Positions 16,359-25,285 of a stretch of 46,420 bases of DNA are shown piece by piece. Position numbers and translations under genes: made by a program. The notes under the pieces were generated by a model, which did no database searches, was not told the DNA's origin, and worked only from the letters and a program-made list of their open reading frames with translations. Numbering within the stretch: the first letter of the stretch is position 1; each line of letters starts with the position of its first letter. The stretch is from Paenibacillus maysiensis (GTDB lineage Bacteria; Bacillota; Bacilli; Paenibacillales; Paenibacillaceae): assembly GCF_000520815.1 (NCBI RefSeq), contig NZ_ASRY01000030.1, forward strand, positions 1 through 46,420. The letters are read 5' to 3'.

Positions 16359-17453
16359 TTACGCCTCCTCTTTTAGCTGTTCAATTACTTGTCGGATGTA
16401 AGAGTCGGAAATATCCTTCACTACCTCCACGCGCCCGATGCTGCGTGGGACGACAAAAGTAATACTGCCTTCCTTAAACTTTTTGTCATGCATCATCGCA
16501 TTCAGCAGACGATCCGTTTCGAGATGAGCGGGAAGAGAAGTCGGTAGACGAAGCGAAGCCAGCATATCCCTCGTTTCTGTTACCAAAGAAGGATCTGCCC
16601 CCAGCTTCACACCCAGAAGTGCAGAGCCGACCATACCAATAGAAATCGCTTCCCCATGTAAAAACTCACCATACCCCGCAATCGCCTCTATTGCATGACC
16701 AATGGTGTGACCGAGGTTTAGAATAGCACGTAAATCGTTTTCACGTTCATCGCGCGATACCACTTCGGCTTTCACGGAGCATCCCTTTTCCAGACCGTAC
16801 TCCAGAGCTGCCGCATCCAAAGCCAGCAAGTCAGCCGCATGATCGCGGCACCAGTGGGCAAAATCAGCATCCCAGATCAAGCCATGCTTGATCATTTCAG
16901 CAAGCCCGGCGGATACCTCGCGCGGAGGTAATGTAGACAACGTATCCACGTCATACAATACCAATTCCGGCTGATGGAAGGCTCCAATCATATTTTTAGC
17001 CAAAGGATGATTGATGCCGACCTTGCCGCCCACGCTGCTGTCATGCGCAAGGATCGTAGTTGGAATCTGTACGAATTTGACACCTCTCATAAAAGAAGCC
17101 GCCACAAATCCGGCCAGATCACCCACTACGCCACCGCCAAGTGCGATAACGGCTGAATTGCGATCCAAACCGCCCTCGATAGCTGCTGTAATCACCTGCT
17201 CATACACAGCAAGCGATTTGGACTTTTCACCCGGCTTGACGACGATGGAAATCGTCTTGTACCCTGCTGCCTGAAGGTTGCTCTCGAATGTCGCCAAATA
17301 AAAAGCTGCTACATTTTCATCAGAGACAATCAACAATGGACTTTTTTGCGCAATTCCTCGTTCGCTCAACAACGCTCCTGCCCGATGTAACAGTCCACGT
17401 TCGATATGAATGGGATAGGAACGTTCTCCAAGTTGTACCGTCAGCGTACTCAT
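16359..17453 (-). CDS. aroB: 3-Dehydroquinate synthase
   Basis: A 364-residue NAD- and metal-dependent enzyme that cyclises DAHP to 3-dehydroquinate, the second shikimate step. Motifs include the NAD-binding ALGGGVVGDLAGFVAASF (about 97-114), the QIPTTILAHDSSVGGKVGIN segment (about 121-140) and the metal-ligand histidines in LNLGHTIGHAIE and FLHGEAISIGM. ATG 17451-17453 lies one base after the aroC stop, with a GGAG in the aroC end. The open frame upstream overlaps aroC and is not coding. Confidence 0.97.
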   Translation of the reverse strand: MSTLTVQLGERSYPIHIERGLLHRAGALLSERGIAQKSPLLIVSDENVAAFYLATFESNLQAAGYKTISIVVKPGEKSKSLAVYEQVITAAIEGGLDRNSAVIALGGGVVGDLAGFVAASFMRGVKFVQIPTTILAHDSSVGGKVGINHPLAKNMIGAFHQPELVLYDVDTLSTLPPREVSAGLAEMIKHGLIWDADFAHWCRDHAADLLALDAAALEYGLEKGCSVKAEVVSRDERENDLRAILNLGHTIGHAIEAIAGYGEFLHGEAISIGMVGSALLGVKLGADPSLVTETRDMLASLRLPTSLPAHLETDRLLNAMMHDKKFKEGSITFVVPRSIGRVEVVKDISDSYIRQVIEQLKEEA

Positions 17454-17454
17454 C

Positions 17455-18624
17455 TTAGTACCGCTCCAGTTGTTCTTCGTAGGATGCAATATTCGCCCGG
17501 ATCTCTTCAATGGAATCTCCACCGAACTTTTCAAGCAAAGCCTTCGCAATCTCCCAGGCTACAACATGCTCCATCACTACGCTTGCCGCGGGTACCGCAC
17601 ATGCATCCGAACGCTCAACCTGTGCGGTGAACGCTTCCTTCGTATCAATGTCGACGCTTTGCAAAGGCTTATACAGTGTCGGGATCGGCTTCATGACACC
17701 GCGAACCACAACGGGCATTCCATTGGTCATACCACCCTCAAAACCGCCCAAACGATTGGTACGGCGGTGATATCCACGCTCCTCATCGTACAGAATCTCA
17801 TCATGCACCTGTGAGCCGCGCAGTTCCCCTGCTTCAAAGCCGATGCCGATTTCCACACCTTTAAAAGCATTAATGGACATGACACCTTGGGCAATACGTG
17901 CATCCAGCTTCCGATCATACTGTACATGACTGCCCAGACCGATCGGAACGCCTTCCACAATACATTCCACTACCCCACCGACCGAATCGCCTTCTTGCTT
18001 GATCAGGTCAATGTACGCTTCCATTTTCTTTTCGGTTTCTGGATCGGTTACTCTCACGGAAGAGGCTTCCGTCACGGCAATCAGCTCGTCAATCGGCAAC
18101 TCACGGTAAGGAGCCTCGATTTCCCCAATGCGGATGACCTGACCTGCCACCTTGATTCCGAACTCTGCCAGCAATTGGCGGGCCAAGCCACCACATGCGA
18201 CCCGAACCGCAGTTTCACGCGCACTGGAACGCTCCAGCACGTTGCGCAGATCTTTCAGGTTGTATTTCATTCCACCGTTCAGATCTGCATGACCCGGACG
18301 CGGACGGTGAACCCGGCGCTTTTCCTCGTCACTGCCTTCGATGGGCTCAATATTCATAATGTTCTGCCAATGCTTCCAATCGTTGTTTTCCACAATCAGG
18401 GCAATCGGCGCACCTGTGGTAAACCCGTGACGAACGCCTCCGGCAATGCTCGCCGTGTCCTTTTCAATCTGCATACGCCGACCCCGTCCATACCCTTTCT
18501 GACGACGGTGTAGCTGAAAATTCAATTCTTCAAAATCCAATTTTAAATTGCTAGGCATGCCCTCTACAATTGCAGTAAGCTGGGGACCATGCGTTTCCCC
18601 TGCGGTTAAGTAACGTAAACTCAT
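17455..18624 (-). CDS. aroC: Chorismate synthase
   Basis: A 389-residue FMN-dependent enzyme that converts EPSP to chorismate, the common precursor for every aromatic product made in this window (called aroF in B. subtilis). Signatures are [17 protein letters not shown] near the start, the [17 protein letters not shown] segment, [14 protein letters not shown] and [19 protein letters not shown] in the middle, and [15 protein letters not shown] and [19 protein letters not shown] near the C-terminus. It is the first gene of the supraoperon and has its own sigma-A promoter at 18684-18712. Confidence 0.97.
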   Translation of the reverse strand: MSLRYLTAGETHGPQLTAIVEGMPSNLKLDFEELNFQLHRRQKGYGRGRRMQIEKDTASIAGGVRHGFTTGAPIALIVENNDWKHWQNIMNIEPIEGSDEEKRRVHRPRPGHADLNGGMKYNLKDLRNVLERSSARETAVRVACGGLARQLLAEFGIKVAGQVIRIGEIEAPYRELPIDELIAVTEASSVRVTDPETEKKMEAYIDLIKQEGDSVGGVVECIVEGVPIGLGSHVQYDRKLDARIAQGVMSINAFKGVEIGIGFEAGELRGSQVHDEILYDEERGYHRRTNRLGGFEGGMTNGMPVVVRGVMKPIPTLYKPLQSVDIDTKEAFTAQVERSDACAVPAASVVMEHVVAWEIAKALLEKFGGDSIEEIRANIASYEEQLERY

Positions 18625-18683
18625 GACGCGTTCCCCCTTTAAACTGTTAAACTGTGCATCGCTAAAATCTTTAACTGTGCTTC

Positions 18684-18712
18684 ATTATAGTATACGCACC
18701 TTTCTTTGACAA
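18684..18712 (-). promoter_or_regulatory. Sigma-A promoter of the aromatic supraoperon
   Basis: On the minus strand TTGTCA (18712-18707) and TATAAT (18689-18684) are separated by 17 nt, 60 nt upstream of aroC. Two near-direct copies of a TTAA(A)CTGTGC sequence lie in the 5' untranslated region at 18645-18680. Confidence 0.8.
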
Positions 18713-18737
18713 GAAAAGCCACGAGAGTGCAGATAAA

Positions 18738-18777
18738 CAAAAAAACACGCCCTTTGGTCAAAGCCAAAAAGGACGTG
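18738..18777 (-). terminator. Terminator downstream of cheR
   Basis: On the minus strand CACGTCCTTTTTGG (18777-18764) pairs with CCAAAGGGCGTG (18757-18746) with small irregularities, and a seven-T run follows. It separates cheR from the aroC promoter. Confidence 0.85.
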
Positions 18778-18855
18778 CGCTCCTGATAAGCCAATAGCCA
18801 ACGTATCCATTGTTAGAACTCAACGAGCTACGAACAATGGGCTGTATGTACGGGC

Positions 18856-19656
18856 TTATGCTTTTTTACGATAAAAAAAGGTTTCCGTCGATTCCAGACC
18901 ATATTGGTTGGGAGAAAAAATTTGCTCTGTACTGCCGACAAACAGCACACCGCCAGGACGAAGACTAGCTGCAAACTTCTGGTACAGCTTATGCTTGGCC
19001 TCTTCCGTAAAATAAATCATGACATTACGGCAGATAATGAGATCATAGCCGTCCTCAAACCGATCCAGCAGCAAATTTTGCTTTTGAAATTTAACGGCCT
19101 GCTTCAAACGGTCATCAATCCGAAACATTGCGCCATCTGGCTTAAAATATTTGCTAGCTACCTGCTCAGGCACATCCTTGAGCGAACGCTCCAAATATCT
19201 GCCTTCCTTGGCCTTAGCCAGTGCGCCGTCATCAATATCAGAAGCCGTAATGGAGCAATTCCCCAAAATCCCCTTGCCGTCGAGCACCATAGCCAAGCTG
19301 TACGGCTCCTCACCAGTCGAGCAGGCCGCACTCCACAGCTTGAGCTTCTGCTTGCCTGCAAGCAGCTGTGGCAAAATCGTATCCCGCAGCACTTCCCACC
19401 GATTGGGATTACGCCAAAACTCTGAAACATTGATCGTCATCCGATCCAGAAATTCATAGAACAGGGGCTTTTCTTTCATCATGGCATCATAAAAAGAAAC
19501 AAAACTGGGAAACCCGTTTTTGTTGCGAAGCGTCGTTAACCGCCTTTTCATCTGTGCTTCCTTGTATTGTGCAAGATCAATACCTGTGCTGTCCTTGATT
19601 TTGCGGATAAACGCTGTGTAATCGGGGTCCGTCTGACCCAGTTCCATATCCGTCAT
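18856..19656 (-). CDS. cheR: Chemotaxis protein methyltransferase CheR
   Basis: A 266-residue SAM-dependent enzyme that methylates glutamates of chemoreceptors. The N-terminal helical domain (about residues 10-80, with YKEAQMKRRLTTLRNKNGF) binds receptors. The methyltransferase domain shows the SAM motif LWSAACSTGEEPYSLAMVL (about 115-133), ASDIDDGAL and the LIICRNVMIYFTEEAKHKL signature. ATG 19654-19656 has AAGGATGG 6 nt upstream; ATG 19672-19674 also has a possible site. Its place between ndk and aroC matches B. subtilis. Confidence 0.94.
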   Translation of the reverse strand: MTDMELGQTDPDYTAFIRKIKDSTGIDLAQYKEAQMKRRLTTLRNKNGFPSFVSFYDAMMKEKPLFYEFLDRMTINVSEFWRNPNRWEVLRDTILPQLLAGKQKLKLWSAACSTGEEPYSLAMVLDGKGILGNCSITASDIDDGALAKAKEGRYLERSLKDVPEQVASKYFKPDGAMFRIDDRLKQAVKFQKQNLLLDRFEDGYDLIICRNVMIYFTEEAKHKLYQKFAASLRPGGVLFVGSTEQIFSPNQYGLESTETFFYRKKA

Positions 19657-19686
19657 GCTACCATCCTTCTTCATACGAGATTATCC

Positions 19687-20130
19687 TTACACCCAGGTCG
19701 CCACACTTTTTTCGTACCGAACCGATTCCTCCGGCGTGAAAAAATTTGCAATCTCGCGTTCCGCGCTCTCCGGTGAATCTGAACCGTGAATGAGGTTAAA
19801 CGGTGTATGTGCAGCAAAGTCTCCCCGGATCGTGCCCGGAAGAGCCTCTGTCACTTGTGTTTTACCAATCAACAGGCGAGACAGGGTAACGATGTTATCC
19901 CCTTCCCAAACCATAGCAAATACAGGGCCAGAAGTGATAAAGCCTACAAGCTCTTCAAAAAAAGGCTTGCCCACATGCTCCGCATAATGCCGTTCCGCCT
20001 GTTCTCTAGATACTTGCACAAGTTTGCCAGCCGTCATTTTGAAGCCTTTGTCCTCCAAACGACTAATAATACGTCCAATTAGTCCACGTTGTACTCCATC
20101 CGGTTTAACCATCAAAAACGTACGATCCAT
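19687..20130 (-). CDS. ndk: Nucleoside diphosphate kinase
   Basis: A 147-residue kinase that transfers the gamma-phosphate between nucleoside tri- and diphosphates through a phosphohistidine. The start [19 protein letters not shown] is typical, K9 and D11 are in place, and the catalytic histidine is H115 in [17 protein letters not shown]. Length is standard for bacterial Ndk. It lies between hepT and cheR as in B. subtilis, with an extended -10 promoter candidate and a palindrome just upstream (20162-20184). Confidence 0.97.
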   Translation of the reverse strand: MDRTFLMVKPDGVQRGLIGRIISRLEDKGFKMTAGKLVQVSREQAERHYAEHVGKPFFEELVGFITSGPVFAMVWEGDNIVTLSRLLIGKTQVTEALPGTIRGDFAAHTPFNLIHGSDSPESAEREIANFFTPEESVRYEKSVATWV

Positions 20131-20161
20131 CGGCTCACTCCCAATCCAATCTAATGTATTT

Positions 20162-20184
20162 ATACAGTACTAAACTGTATTGTA
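20162..20184 (-). promoter_or_regulatory. ndk promoter region with 7-bp-arm palindrome
   Basis: On the minus strand TACAAT (20184-20179), preceded by TGT to give an extended -10, lies about 49 nt before the ndk start. The palindrome ATACAGT-N5-ACTGTAT (20162-20180) overlaps the end of the -10 and the expected start site, where a repressor could bind. Confidence 0.4.
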
Positions 20185-20240
20185 ACAGAAAGCTTGGAAA
20201 CGGTTAAAGTATTTTGTCATAGCAAACCCAAAACACAACT

Positions 20241-21215
20241 TTAGTAGGAGCGGCGGGTCACAAAATAAGCAATATCGCGCAGCGTCTTTTTCGTTTTGAC
20301 ATCGGGTAGTAAGTCCAGCGCGTGTAGCGCTTTTTTAATATATCGGTCGGCGAGAATTTCCGCTTTAGCGATTCCTTCACTTTTTTTAATTATATCCACC
20401 GCTTTGCGTGCATCTCCCTGCCCGTCCCCGGCCTGAATACGACTGATTTCAGCCAATAGATCGTCGCGCAGCTCAGGCTGTCCAAGTGCATAAATGACCG
20501 GAAGCGTAATGTTTCCCTGTCTCATATCACTGCCCGGCGGTTTGCCAATCTTTTTTTCCGTGCCACACAGATCCAGCAAATCATCCTGAATTTGAAAAGC
20601 CATACCCACATTGTAGCCATAAGTATACAACAGGGAATTCACTCTTTCCCGCGCACCCGAAGCCATAGCTCCCAACTGGCAACTGACCGCAATCAACAAT
20701 GCCGTTTTACGACGTATGCGAAGCAAATAATTACGTACACTCTGATCGACATTAAAAAAATCGCGGATTTGTTCCATTTCACCGATGGACATTTGCACCA
20801 GCGCCTTGGACAATACCCGGTGAATGTCCGGATTCGGCAGTCCTGCAACTATCGAAAGCGCACGTGCATATATGTAGTCTCCGGTGTACATGGCCACCCG
20901 ATTGTCCCATTTGGACTTCACGGTTGGCTTGCCGCGCCTCATCTCCGCATCGTCAATCACATCGTCGTGAACGAGGGAAGCAGAATGAATCAGTTCCAGC
21001 GGTACTGCTATGCGTTTGAGCTTGTCCAGATCGTATTCCCCAAACTTGCCTCCCAGCAGTACAAAGACCGGCCGCAAACGCTTGCCTCCCGCCTTGAGCA
21101 AATGAAGCGACGTATCATTAATCAACGGCTCCGTGCTGTCGATGCTGCGGTATAGCTCTTCTTCTATGAAGTTCATATCCTTCTTTAATAAACCGAACAA
21201 ATCCAATCGTTTCAT
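20241..21215 (-). CDS. hepT: Heptaprenyl diphosphate synthase component II
   Basis: A 324-residue trans-polyprenyl synthase that extends farnesyl diphosphate to the C35 side chain of menaquinone-7. Both aspartate-rich motifs are present: DDVID at residues 84-88 with GGKRLRP upstream, and DDLLD in FQIQDDLLDLCGTEKKIGKPPGSD. In Bacillus the active enzyme is a heterodimer with HepS, which fits hepS lying 3 kb away in the same operon-like block. It overlaps mqnA by 4 nt, whereas in B. subtilis it follows menG directly. Confidence 0.93.
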   Translation of the reverse strand: MKRLDLFGLLKKDMNFIEEELYRSIDSTEPLINDTSLHLLKAGGKRLRPVFVLLGGKFGEYDLDKLKRIAVPLELIHSASLVHDDVIDDAEMRRGKPTVKSKWDNRVAMYTGDYIYARALSIVAGLPNPDIHRVLSKALVQMSIGEMEQIRDFFNVDQSVRNYLLRIRRKTALLIAVSCQLGAMASGARERVNSLLYTYGYNVGMAFQIQDDLLDLCGTEKKIGKPPGSDMRQGNITLPVIYALGQPELRDDLLAEISRIQAGDGQGDARKAVDIIKKSEGIAKAEILADRYIKKALHALDLLPDVKTKKTLRDIAYFVTRRSY

Positions 21216-22078
21216 TCTTTCACCCGTGTCAGCGTATTGTCACTCCAGAGAAGCGGCTTCACTCGTCGGTCAAGCAGCCCCAGTTCATGTGCATACTGAA
21301 AATAAAGCTCTAAGCCCTTTTGTTCCTTCTCTCCAAAATCATAACACAGATTAGTAAAGTAGCGCTCCCAATAATCCCGCAGGCCCCCAATTTCCTTGCA
21401 GGCTTCAGAAATAACAGACGTCAGATCAGACAGGCTGCGCTGCTTGCTTACACGAAAGGCATCTGCTACTCCAGCCACTGCATCAGGATTCTGTGTAGCA
21501 AAAGGACGGCGCACTGCCCATACGGCAAAGGTCATGCTGTACCCTGTCCAGCGTTTCCACTCTTCTCCGAGATCCGTAACGTACAGGCCATCACGCCGCC
21601 AGGATGCCTTGATCGCGTGATCTCCAATCAGCAGCCCTGCATCCGCCTGCCCCAGCATCAAATCCAGATCCGGCTCGCAGTCGAAATAGGAAGGTTGGCC
21701 TTCCCACGCCTTCTCCATTAAAATTTTTAACAAATTCACGGATGTAGCAGACGTATTCGTCAACGCAATCGTTCCGTTTTTGATTTCATCCAGCGGCTTG
21801 CGTGAAAACAGCAAAATGGATTTCACAGGACCGTCTGCACTGACAGACAGATCCGGCAACAGCAGCATATCCTCGGCACCGGATGCATAAGCAAAGGAGG
21901 ACATCGCGCTGATATCCAAATCTCCTTTCAGCATACTTCGGTTCAATTCAGCCGGGACTTTAGAAACCAGTTCCGCCGGATAGAGAAGCTGTGAAGGATT
22001 AAAATAATGAAAAATGGGCCAAGCGTTTGTATATTTAATTTTTCCGATTGTGATTGTCTTGGTGTCCGGTGTCGGCAT
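21212..22078 (-). CDS. mqnA: Menaquinone biosynthesis protein MqnA (chorismate dehydratase)
   Basis: A 288-residue protein with a periplasmic-binding-protein-like fold, the first enzyme of the futalosine route, converting chorismate to 3-[(1-carboxyvinyl)oxy]benzoate. The typical N-terminal IGKIKYTNAWPI (residues 11-22), PAELNRSMLKGDLDISAMSSF, ALTNTSATSVNLL and DAGLLIGDHAI stretches identify it. There is no signal peptide, as expected for the enzyme. It overlaps ubiX by 44 nt; the ATG at 22076-22078 has GGGGGGA upstream. It means this organism makes menaquinone by the futalosine pathway rather than by MenFDHCEB. Confidence 0.88.
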   Translation of the reverse strand: MPTPDTKTITIGKIKYTNAWPIFHYFNPSQLLYPAELVSKVPAELNRSMLKGDLDISAMSSFAYASGAEDMLLLPDLSVSADGPVKSILLFSRKPLDEIKNGTIALTNTSATSVNLLKILMEKAWEGQPSYFDCEPDLDLMLGQADAGLLIGDHAIKASWRRDGLYVTDLGEEWKRWTGYSMTFAVWAVRRPFATQNPDAVAGVADAFRVSKQRSLSDLTSVISEACKEIGGLRDYWERYFTNLCYDFGEKEQKGLELYFQYAHELGLLDRRVKPLLWSDNTLTRVKE

Positions 22079-22697
22079 CGGAATCCCCCCATCTCGTAAA
22101 CAGTTGATGTTCGATACGCAAGCTGTCCAAAACTTTGCCTACGAGGAACAGTACGATATCATCCAGCGTCTTAGGATGAAAGTAAAAAGCCGGCATAGCC
22201 GGAATCATTTTGACCCCGAGCCTTGCAAGCTTAAGCATATTTTCCAAATGAATGGCATGTAGCGGCGTCTCACGAGGCACCAGAATGAGCGGACGGCCTT
22301 CCTTCATCATCACGTCTGCTGCTCGCGCCATGAGATTATCGGACGAGCCGTGCGCCACTGCGGACAACGTTCCCATCGAGCATGGCATGATAACCATCGC
22401 GTCCACCAGATAGGAGCCGCTCGCAATCGAAGCACCAATATCCGTGAACGGATGGTATACAAGAGAACCGGGACGGCCCCCGAATTTGTCATTCAGAGCC
22501 CCCTCCCGGTCAGTTACGTTCCAGCCTAATTCCTCTTTCAGTACCCGCCAGCCGGCGTTGGAAACAATCAGGTGAACTGTGTACTGCAAATCCAGCAGTG
22601 TTTCTACCAGCCGTACTCCATAAATGCTTCCGCTCGCGCCTGTAATGCCAATAACGATTCGTTTGCCTTGATGGTTGCTCACCTGATTATGATTCAT
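22035..22697 (-). CDS. ubiX: UbiX-family flavin prenyltransferase
   Basis: A 220-residue flavoprotein that makes prenylated FMN, the cofactor of UbiD-type decarboxylases. Motifs are the FMN-binding ITGASGSIYGVRL (about 18-30), the MVIMPCSMGTLSAVAHG active-site region (about 100-116), DNLMARAADVMMKEGRPLILVPRETPLHAIHLENM and MIPAMPAFYFHP. In the futalosine pathway a UbiX-like protein (MqnM) and a UbiD-like protein (MqnL) remove the carboxylate after prenylation, so this copy probably serves that step. The UbiD partner is not in the window. It overlaps ubiA by 4 nt. Confidence 0.93.
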   Translation of the reverse strand: MNHNQVSNHQGKRIVIGITGASGSIYGVRLVETLLDLQYTVHLIVSNAGWRVLKEELGWNVTDREGALNDKFGGRPGSLVYHPFTDIGASIASGSYLVDAMVIMPCSMGTLSAVAHGSSDNLMARAADVMMKEGRPLILVPRETPLHAIHLENMLKLARLGVKMIPAMPAFYFHPKTLDDIVLFLVGKVLDSLRIEHQLFTRWGDSDADTGHQDNHNRKN

Positions 22698-23569
22698 AAG
22701 TATTGACGCACCACCAAATCAATCAATGTAAAAGCAAATACGACAATGCTTAGTACACCGTTCATCGTAAAGAACGCCGTCTGCAAACGACTCAGGTCCT
22801 TCGGAGATACGATATAGTGCTCATAGAATAAGATAATGTACGAAATAATCATGCCCGCCAGATACCACCAGCTTAAATCTGTAATAAAGAACAGCACAAT
22901 AAATCCGATCGCCGTAATGACATGGAATACCCGAGCGATATTAAGGGCACCCGACACACCAAAGCGGGCAGGAATGGAATAAACGCCCTCGTTCTGATCA
23001 AAATCAATATCCTGACAAGCATATATAATGTCAAAGCCAGCCGTCCAAAATGCAATCGTGAGATATAATACGATGGCGATTAAATCGATTTGTCCCGTCA
23101 CAGCAACCCACGCGCCCAACGGAGCCAATCCGATTGTCAGACCGAGTACGATATGACAAAGCCAAGTAAAACGCTTGGTATAAGAATAAAAAATAAGCAT
23201 AAAAAAGGCCAGCGGGAACAGCTTGAACGCCAGCGGACTTAACTTGAACGATGCCCAGAACAACAGTACCAAACTGACGATGATGAAAATCACAACTTCG
23301 CTCGACTTGAGCAGCCCCGCCGGGATGGCACGCCCTGCCGTACGCGGATTTTTCCCGTCAATTACACGGTCAATCATGCGATTGAAGCCAAAAGCAGCGC
23401 TACGTGCGCCGACCATAGCCAGCAAGATCCATCCGATCTGTGACCATGAAGGAAGCGTGCCTGTCACGATAACTGACCCTAATACAGCCCCCATAAATGC
23501 AAATGGGAGCGCAAATAACGTATGTTCAATTTTAATCATTTCCAAAAAAATAGCAATTTTCTTAAACAT
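22694..23569 (-). CDS. UbiA-family prenyltransferase of menaquinone synthesis (MqnP-like)
   Basis: A 291-residue integral membrane enzyme with eight or nine hydrophobic helices. The two aspartate-rich prenyl-diphosphate/Mg motifs are visible: NRMIDRVIDGKNPRTAGR (about residues 68-85) and YACQDIDFDQNEGVYSIPARFG (about 185-206). It resembles 4-hydroxybenzoate polyprenyltransferases rather than MenA; next to mqnA and ubiX it is best read as the prenyltransferase acting on 1,4-dihydroxy-6-naphthoate (MqnP). The ATG at 23567-23569 overlaps the menG stop by 8 nt. Confidence 0.88.
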   Translation of the reverse strand: MFKKIAIFLEMIKIEHTLFALPFAFMGAVLGSVIVTGTLPSWSQIGWILLAMVGARSAAFGFNRMIDRVIDGKNPRTAGRAIPAGLLKSSEVVIFIIVSLVLLFWASFKLSPLAFKLFPLAFFMLIFYSYTKRFTWLCHIVLGLTIGLAPLGAWVAVTGQIDLIAIVLYLTIAFWTAGFDIIYACQDIDFDQNEGVYSIPARFGVSGALNIARVFHVITAIGFIVLFFITDLSWWYLAGMIISYIILFYEHYIVSPKDLSRLQTAFFTMNGVLSIVVFAFTLIDLVVRQYL

Positions 23570-24290
23570 GCTGACTCTCCTTGATTCCAATATGCAATGC
23601 CGCAATGCCTCCAGTGAGAGAATGAGCCTGCACATCCTTTAGTCCGACTTCACGGAAGATGCCAGCCAGCTCATCCCTTCCCGGAAAAAGCGCCAACGAA
23701 TCAGGGAGCCATTTGTATTGCTCATAACGTTTGGCGAACAATTTGCCGAGCATGGGCAAGATGTGTTTAAAGTATGAATAGTAAATCCCCTTGAACGGCT
23801 GCCATGTAGGCTTGGACAATTCCAGACATACGACCTGCCCGCCCGGTTTGACGACACGCTGCATTTCCTCTAAAACGCGGCGCAGATCAGGCACATTACG
23901 CAGACCAAAGCCAATCGTTGCGCAGTCAAAAAAATTGTCTTCAAAAGGGAGCTCCATCGCGTTACCCTGAACAAGCGTGATTTGCTTTTCACGGGCTTCC
24001 GATGCAATCTTGCGCTCGCCTACATTCAGCATATTCTGGCTAAAATCCAGCCCTACGATGTGACCACTTTCACTTGCACGCGCCATCGCGAGCGTCCAGT
24101 CACATGTACCACAGCATAGGTCGATTGCCGTATCCCCATGGTGCATATTCATTTTTTTCATCGTAAATTTACGCCAAGCCTTATGTCTGCGAAAGCTCAG
24201 TATATCGTTCATCAAGTCGTATTTACCTGCGATGCTTTCAAACACGCCGTGAACGAATTGCTCTTTCGGCTTGGTGTCGCTTGATCCCAT
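23562..24290 (-). CDS. menG: Demethylmenaquinone methyltransferase
   Basis: A 242-residue SAM-dependent methyltransferase of the UbiE/MenG family that performs the last step to menaquinone. The family start FVHGVFESIAGKYDLMNDILSFRRHKAWR is present, followed by the SAM motif AIDLCCGTCDWTLAMA (about 56-71), VGLDFSQNML and GFGLRNVPDLRRVLEEMQRVVKPGGQVVCLE. Where relatives often have GTGDW, this protein has GTCDW. ATG 24288-24290 has AGGTGA upstream; a GTG at 24299 directly after the hepS stop is the alternative. It sits between hepS and ubiA. Confidence 0.95.
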   Translation of the reverse strand: MGSSDTKPKEQFVHGVFESIAGKYDLMNDILSFRRHKAWRKFTMKKMNMHHGDTAIDLCCGTCDWTLAMARASESGHIVGLDFSQNMLNVGERKIASEAREKQITLVQGNAMELPFEDNFFDCATIGFGLRNVPDLRRVLEEMQRVVKPGGQVVCLELSKPTWQPFKGIYYSYFKHILPMLGKLFAKRYEQYKWLPDSLALFPGRDELAGIFREVGLKDVQAHSLTGGIAALHIGIKESQHV

Positions 24291-24299
24291 AACGTTCAC

Positions 24300-25169
24300 C
24301 TAACCTTCCCTCACAACCGGGTGTGGACTATTCAGCAGCTTCAGGAAAGGCTCCAGCATGCGTTCAAATTCCTCAATCCCCGTATTTTGATCATCTGACA
24401 GGATCTGCCGGATGTGTGTAGCAGCCGTTCGGAGCTTGTCCAGTACAGCGTCCTCGGCCTTGTACTTTAAAACAAGCTTGCGCCATGCATCCGCGTCTGG
24501 ACTATTCTCTGAGAGCAGCTCTCGTTCGTGCTGGTCACCTTTACCGTAAACATGCCAGAACATATATCCGAAACGGGATTTGTCCGGTTCTGCACGCTTG
24601 TCCCATTCCTCTGCCAGCGTATCACAGAGGGCAAATTCGTTGAGAAGCTGCTCCCAAACTTCCCGATCCTGTTCTGCCACAAGTGAAGTAAAGGATAGAA
24701 AAAGCTCCTTTTTAAAACGAACCATATGAGTTAAATACTGTGCCGCATTCAGACGAAAATGCTTCATCTCCCAATACAGGCTCATTTTACCGGCATTCAC
24801 TTCACACACCGCATCACTCAGCTTCGAAATGGCTGTAATGCGACCTGCCAATGCGAGCAACTGATAAAAGCGGCTGCTAAAATAGTCCCCGGCCAACACT
24901 TTAAGCTGTCTGGAACGCATTTCCTCCGGACTCCGTATGCCGGATAAAGTATCAATCATATCATGTGTATCCAGCCCCATCTGCACGAGTGAGGTGACCA
25001 GTGCGTATAGTTCATCCTCGCTTGTATGTAGCTCCTGCACATTCCGGTTCAAAAACATAAACAACAGGCGGGTACGGCTGTCAGGAAAAGCCGGCATTTC
25101 CGTATGTTGTTGAATCATGTCGTATTCCACATATTTCCTTGCTAATTGGGGTACGCGATACGGTTTCAT
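24300..25169 (-). CDS. hepS: Heptaprenyl diphosphate synthase component I
   Basis: A 289-residue helical protein recognised as the small non-catalytic subunit of the Bacillus heptaprenyl diphosphate synthase (HepS/GerCA). The family is weakly conserved, but the helical pattern with DTHDMIDTLSG, LKVLAGDYFSSRFYQLLALAG (residues about 100-120) and the following long helices is typical, and the position just before menG is the same as in B. subtilis. It determines chain length together with HepT. The ATG at 25167-25169 follows GGAGGCTTAGG. Confidence 0.87.
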   Translation of the reverse strand: MKPYRVPQLARKYVEYDMIQQHTEMPAFPDSRTRLLFMFLNRNVQELHTSEDELYALVTSLVQMGLDTHDMIDTLSGIRSPEEMRSRQLKVLAGDYFSSRFYQLLALAGRITAISKLSDAVCEVNAGKMSLYWEMKHFRLNAAQYLTHMVRFKKELFLSFTSLVAEQDREVWEQLLNEFALCDTLAEEWDKRAEPDKSRFGYMFWHVYGKGDQHERELLSENSPDADAWRKLVLKYKAEDAVLDKLRTAATHIRQILSDDQNTGIEEFERMLEPFLKLLNSPHPVVREG

Positions 25170-25224
25170 CCTAAGCCTCCGAGCCATGACTTTCTGGTGT
25201 ACTCAAATAATTGCAATGCCTTAT

Positions 25225-25233
25225 ATTATATCA
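25225..25233 (-). promoter_or_regulatory. Extended -10 promoter of the quinone operon
   Basis: On the minus strand TGATATAAT (25233-25225) is a perfect extended -10 element about 56 nt before hepS. No good -35 is visible, which extended -10 promoters tolerate. Confidence 0.55.
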
Positions 25234-25285
25234 CAATTTAAAATGATTCGCGACTAAAGTAGTGTAGGTCCAATAACAGAAACAC

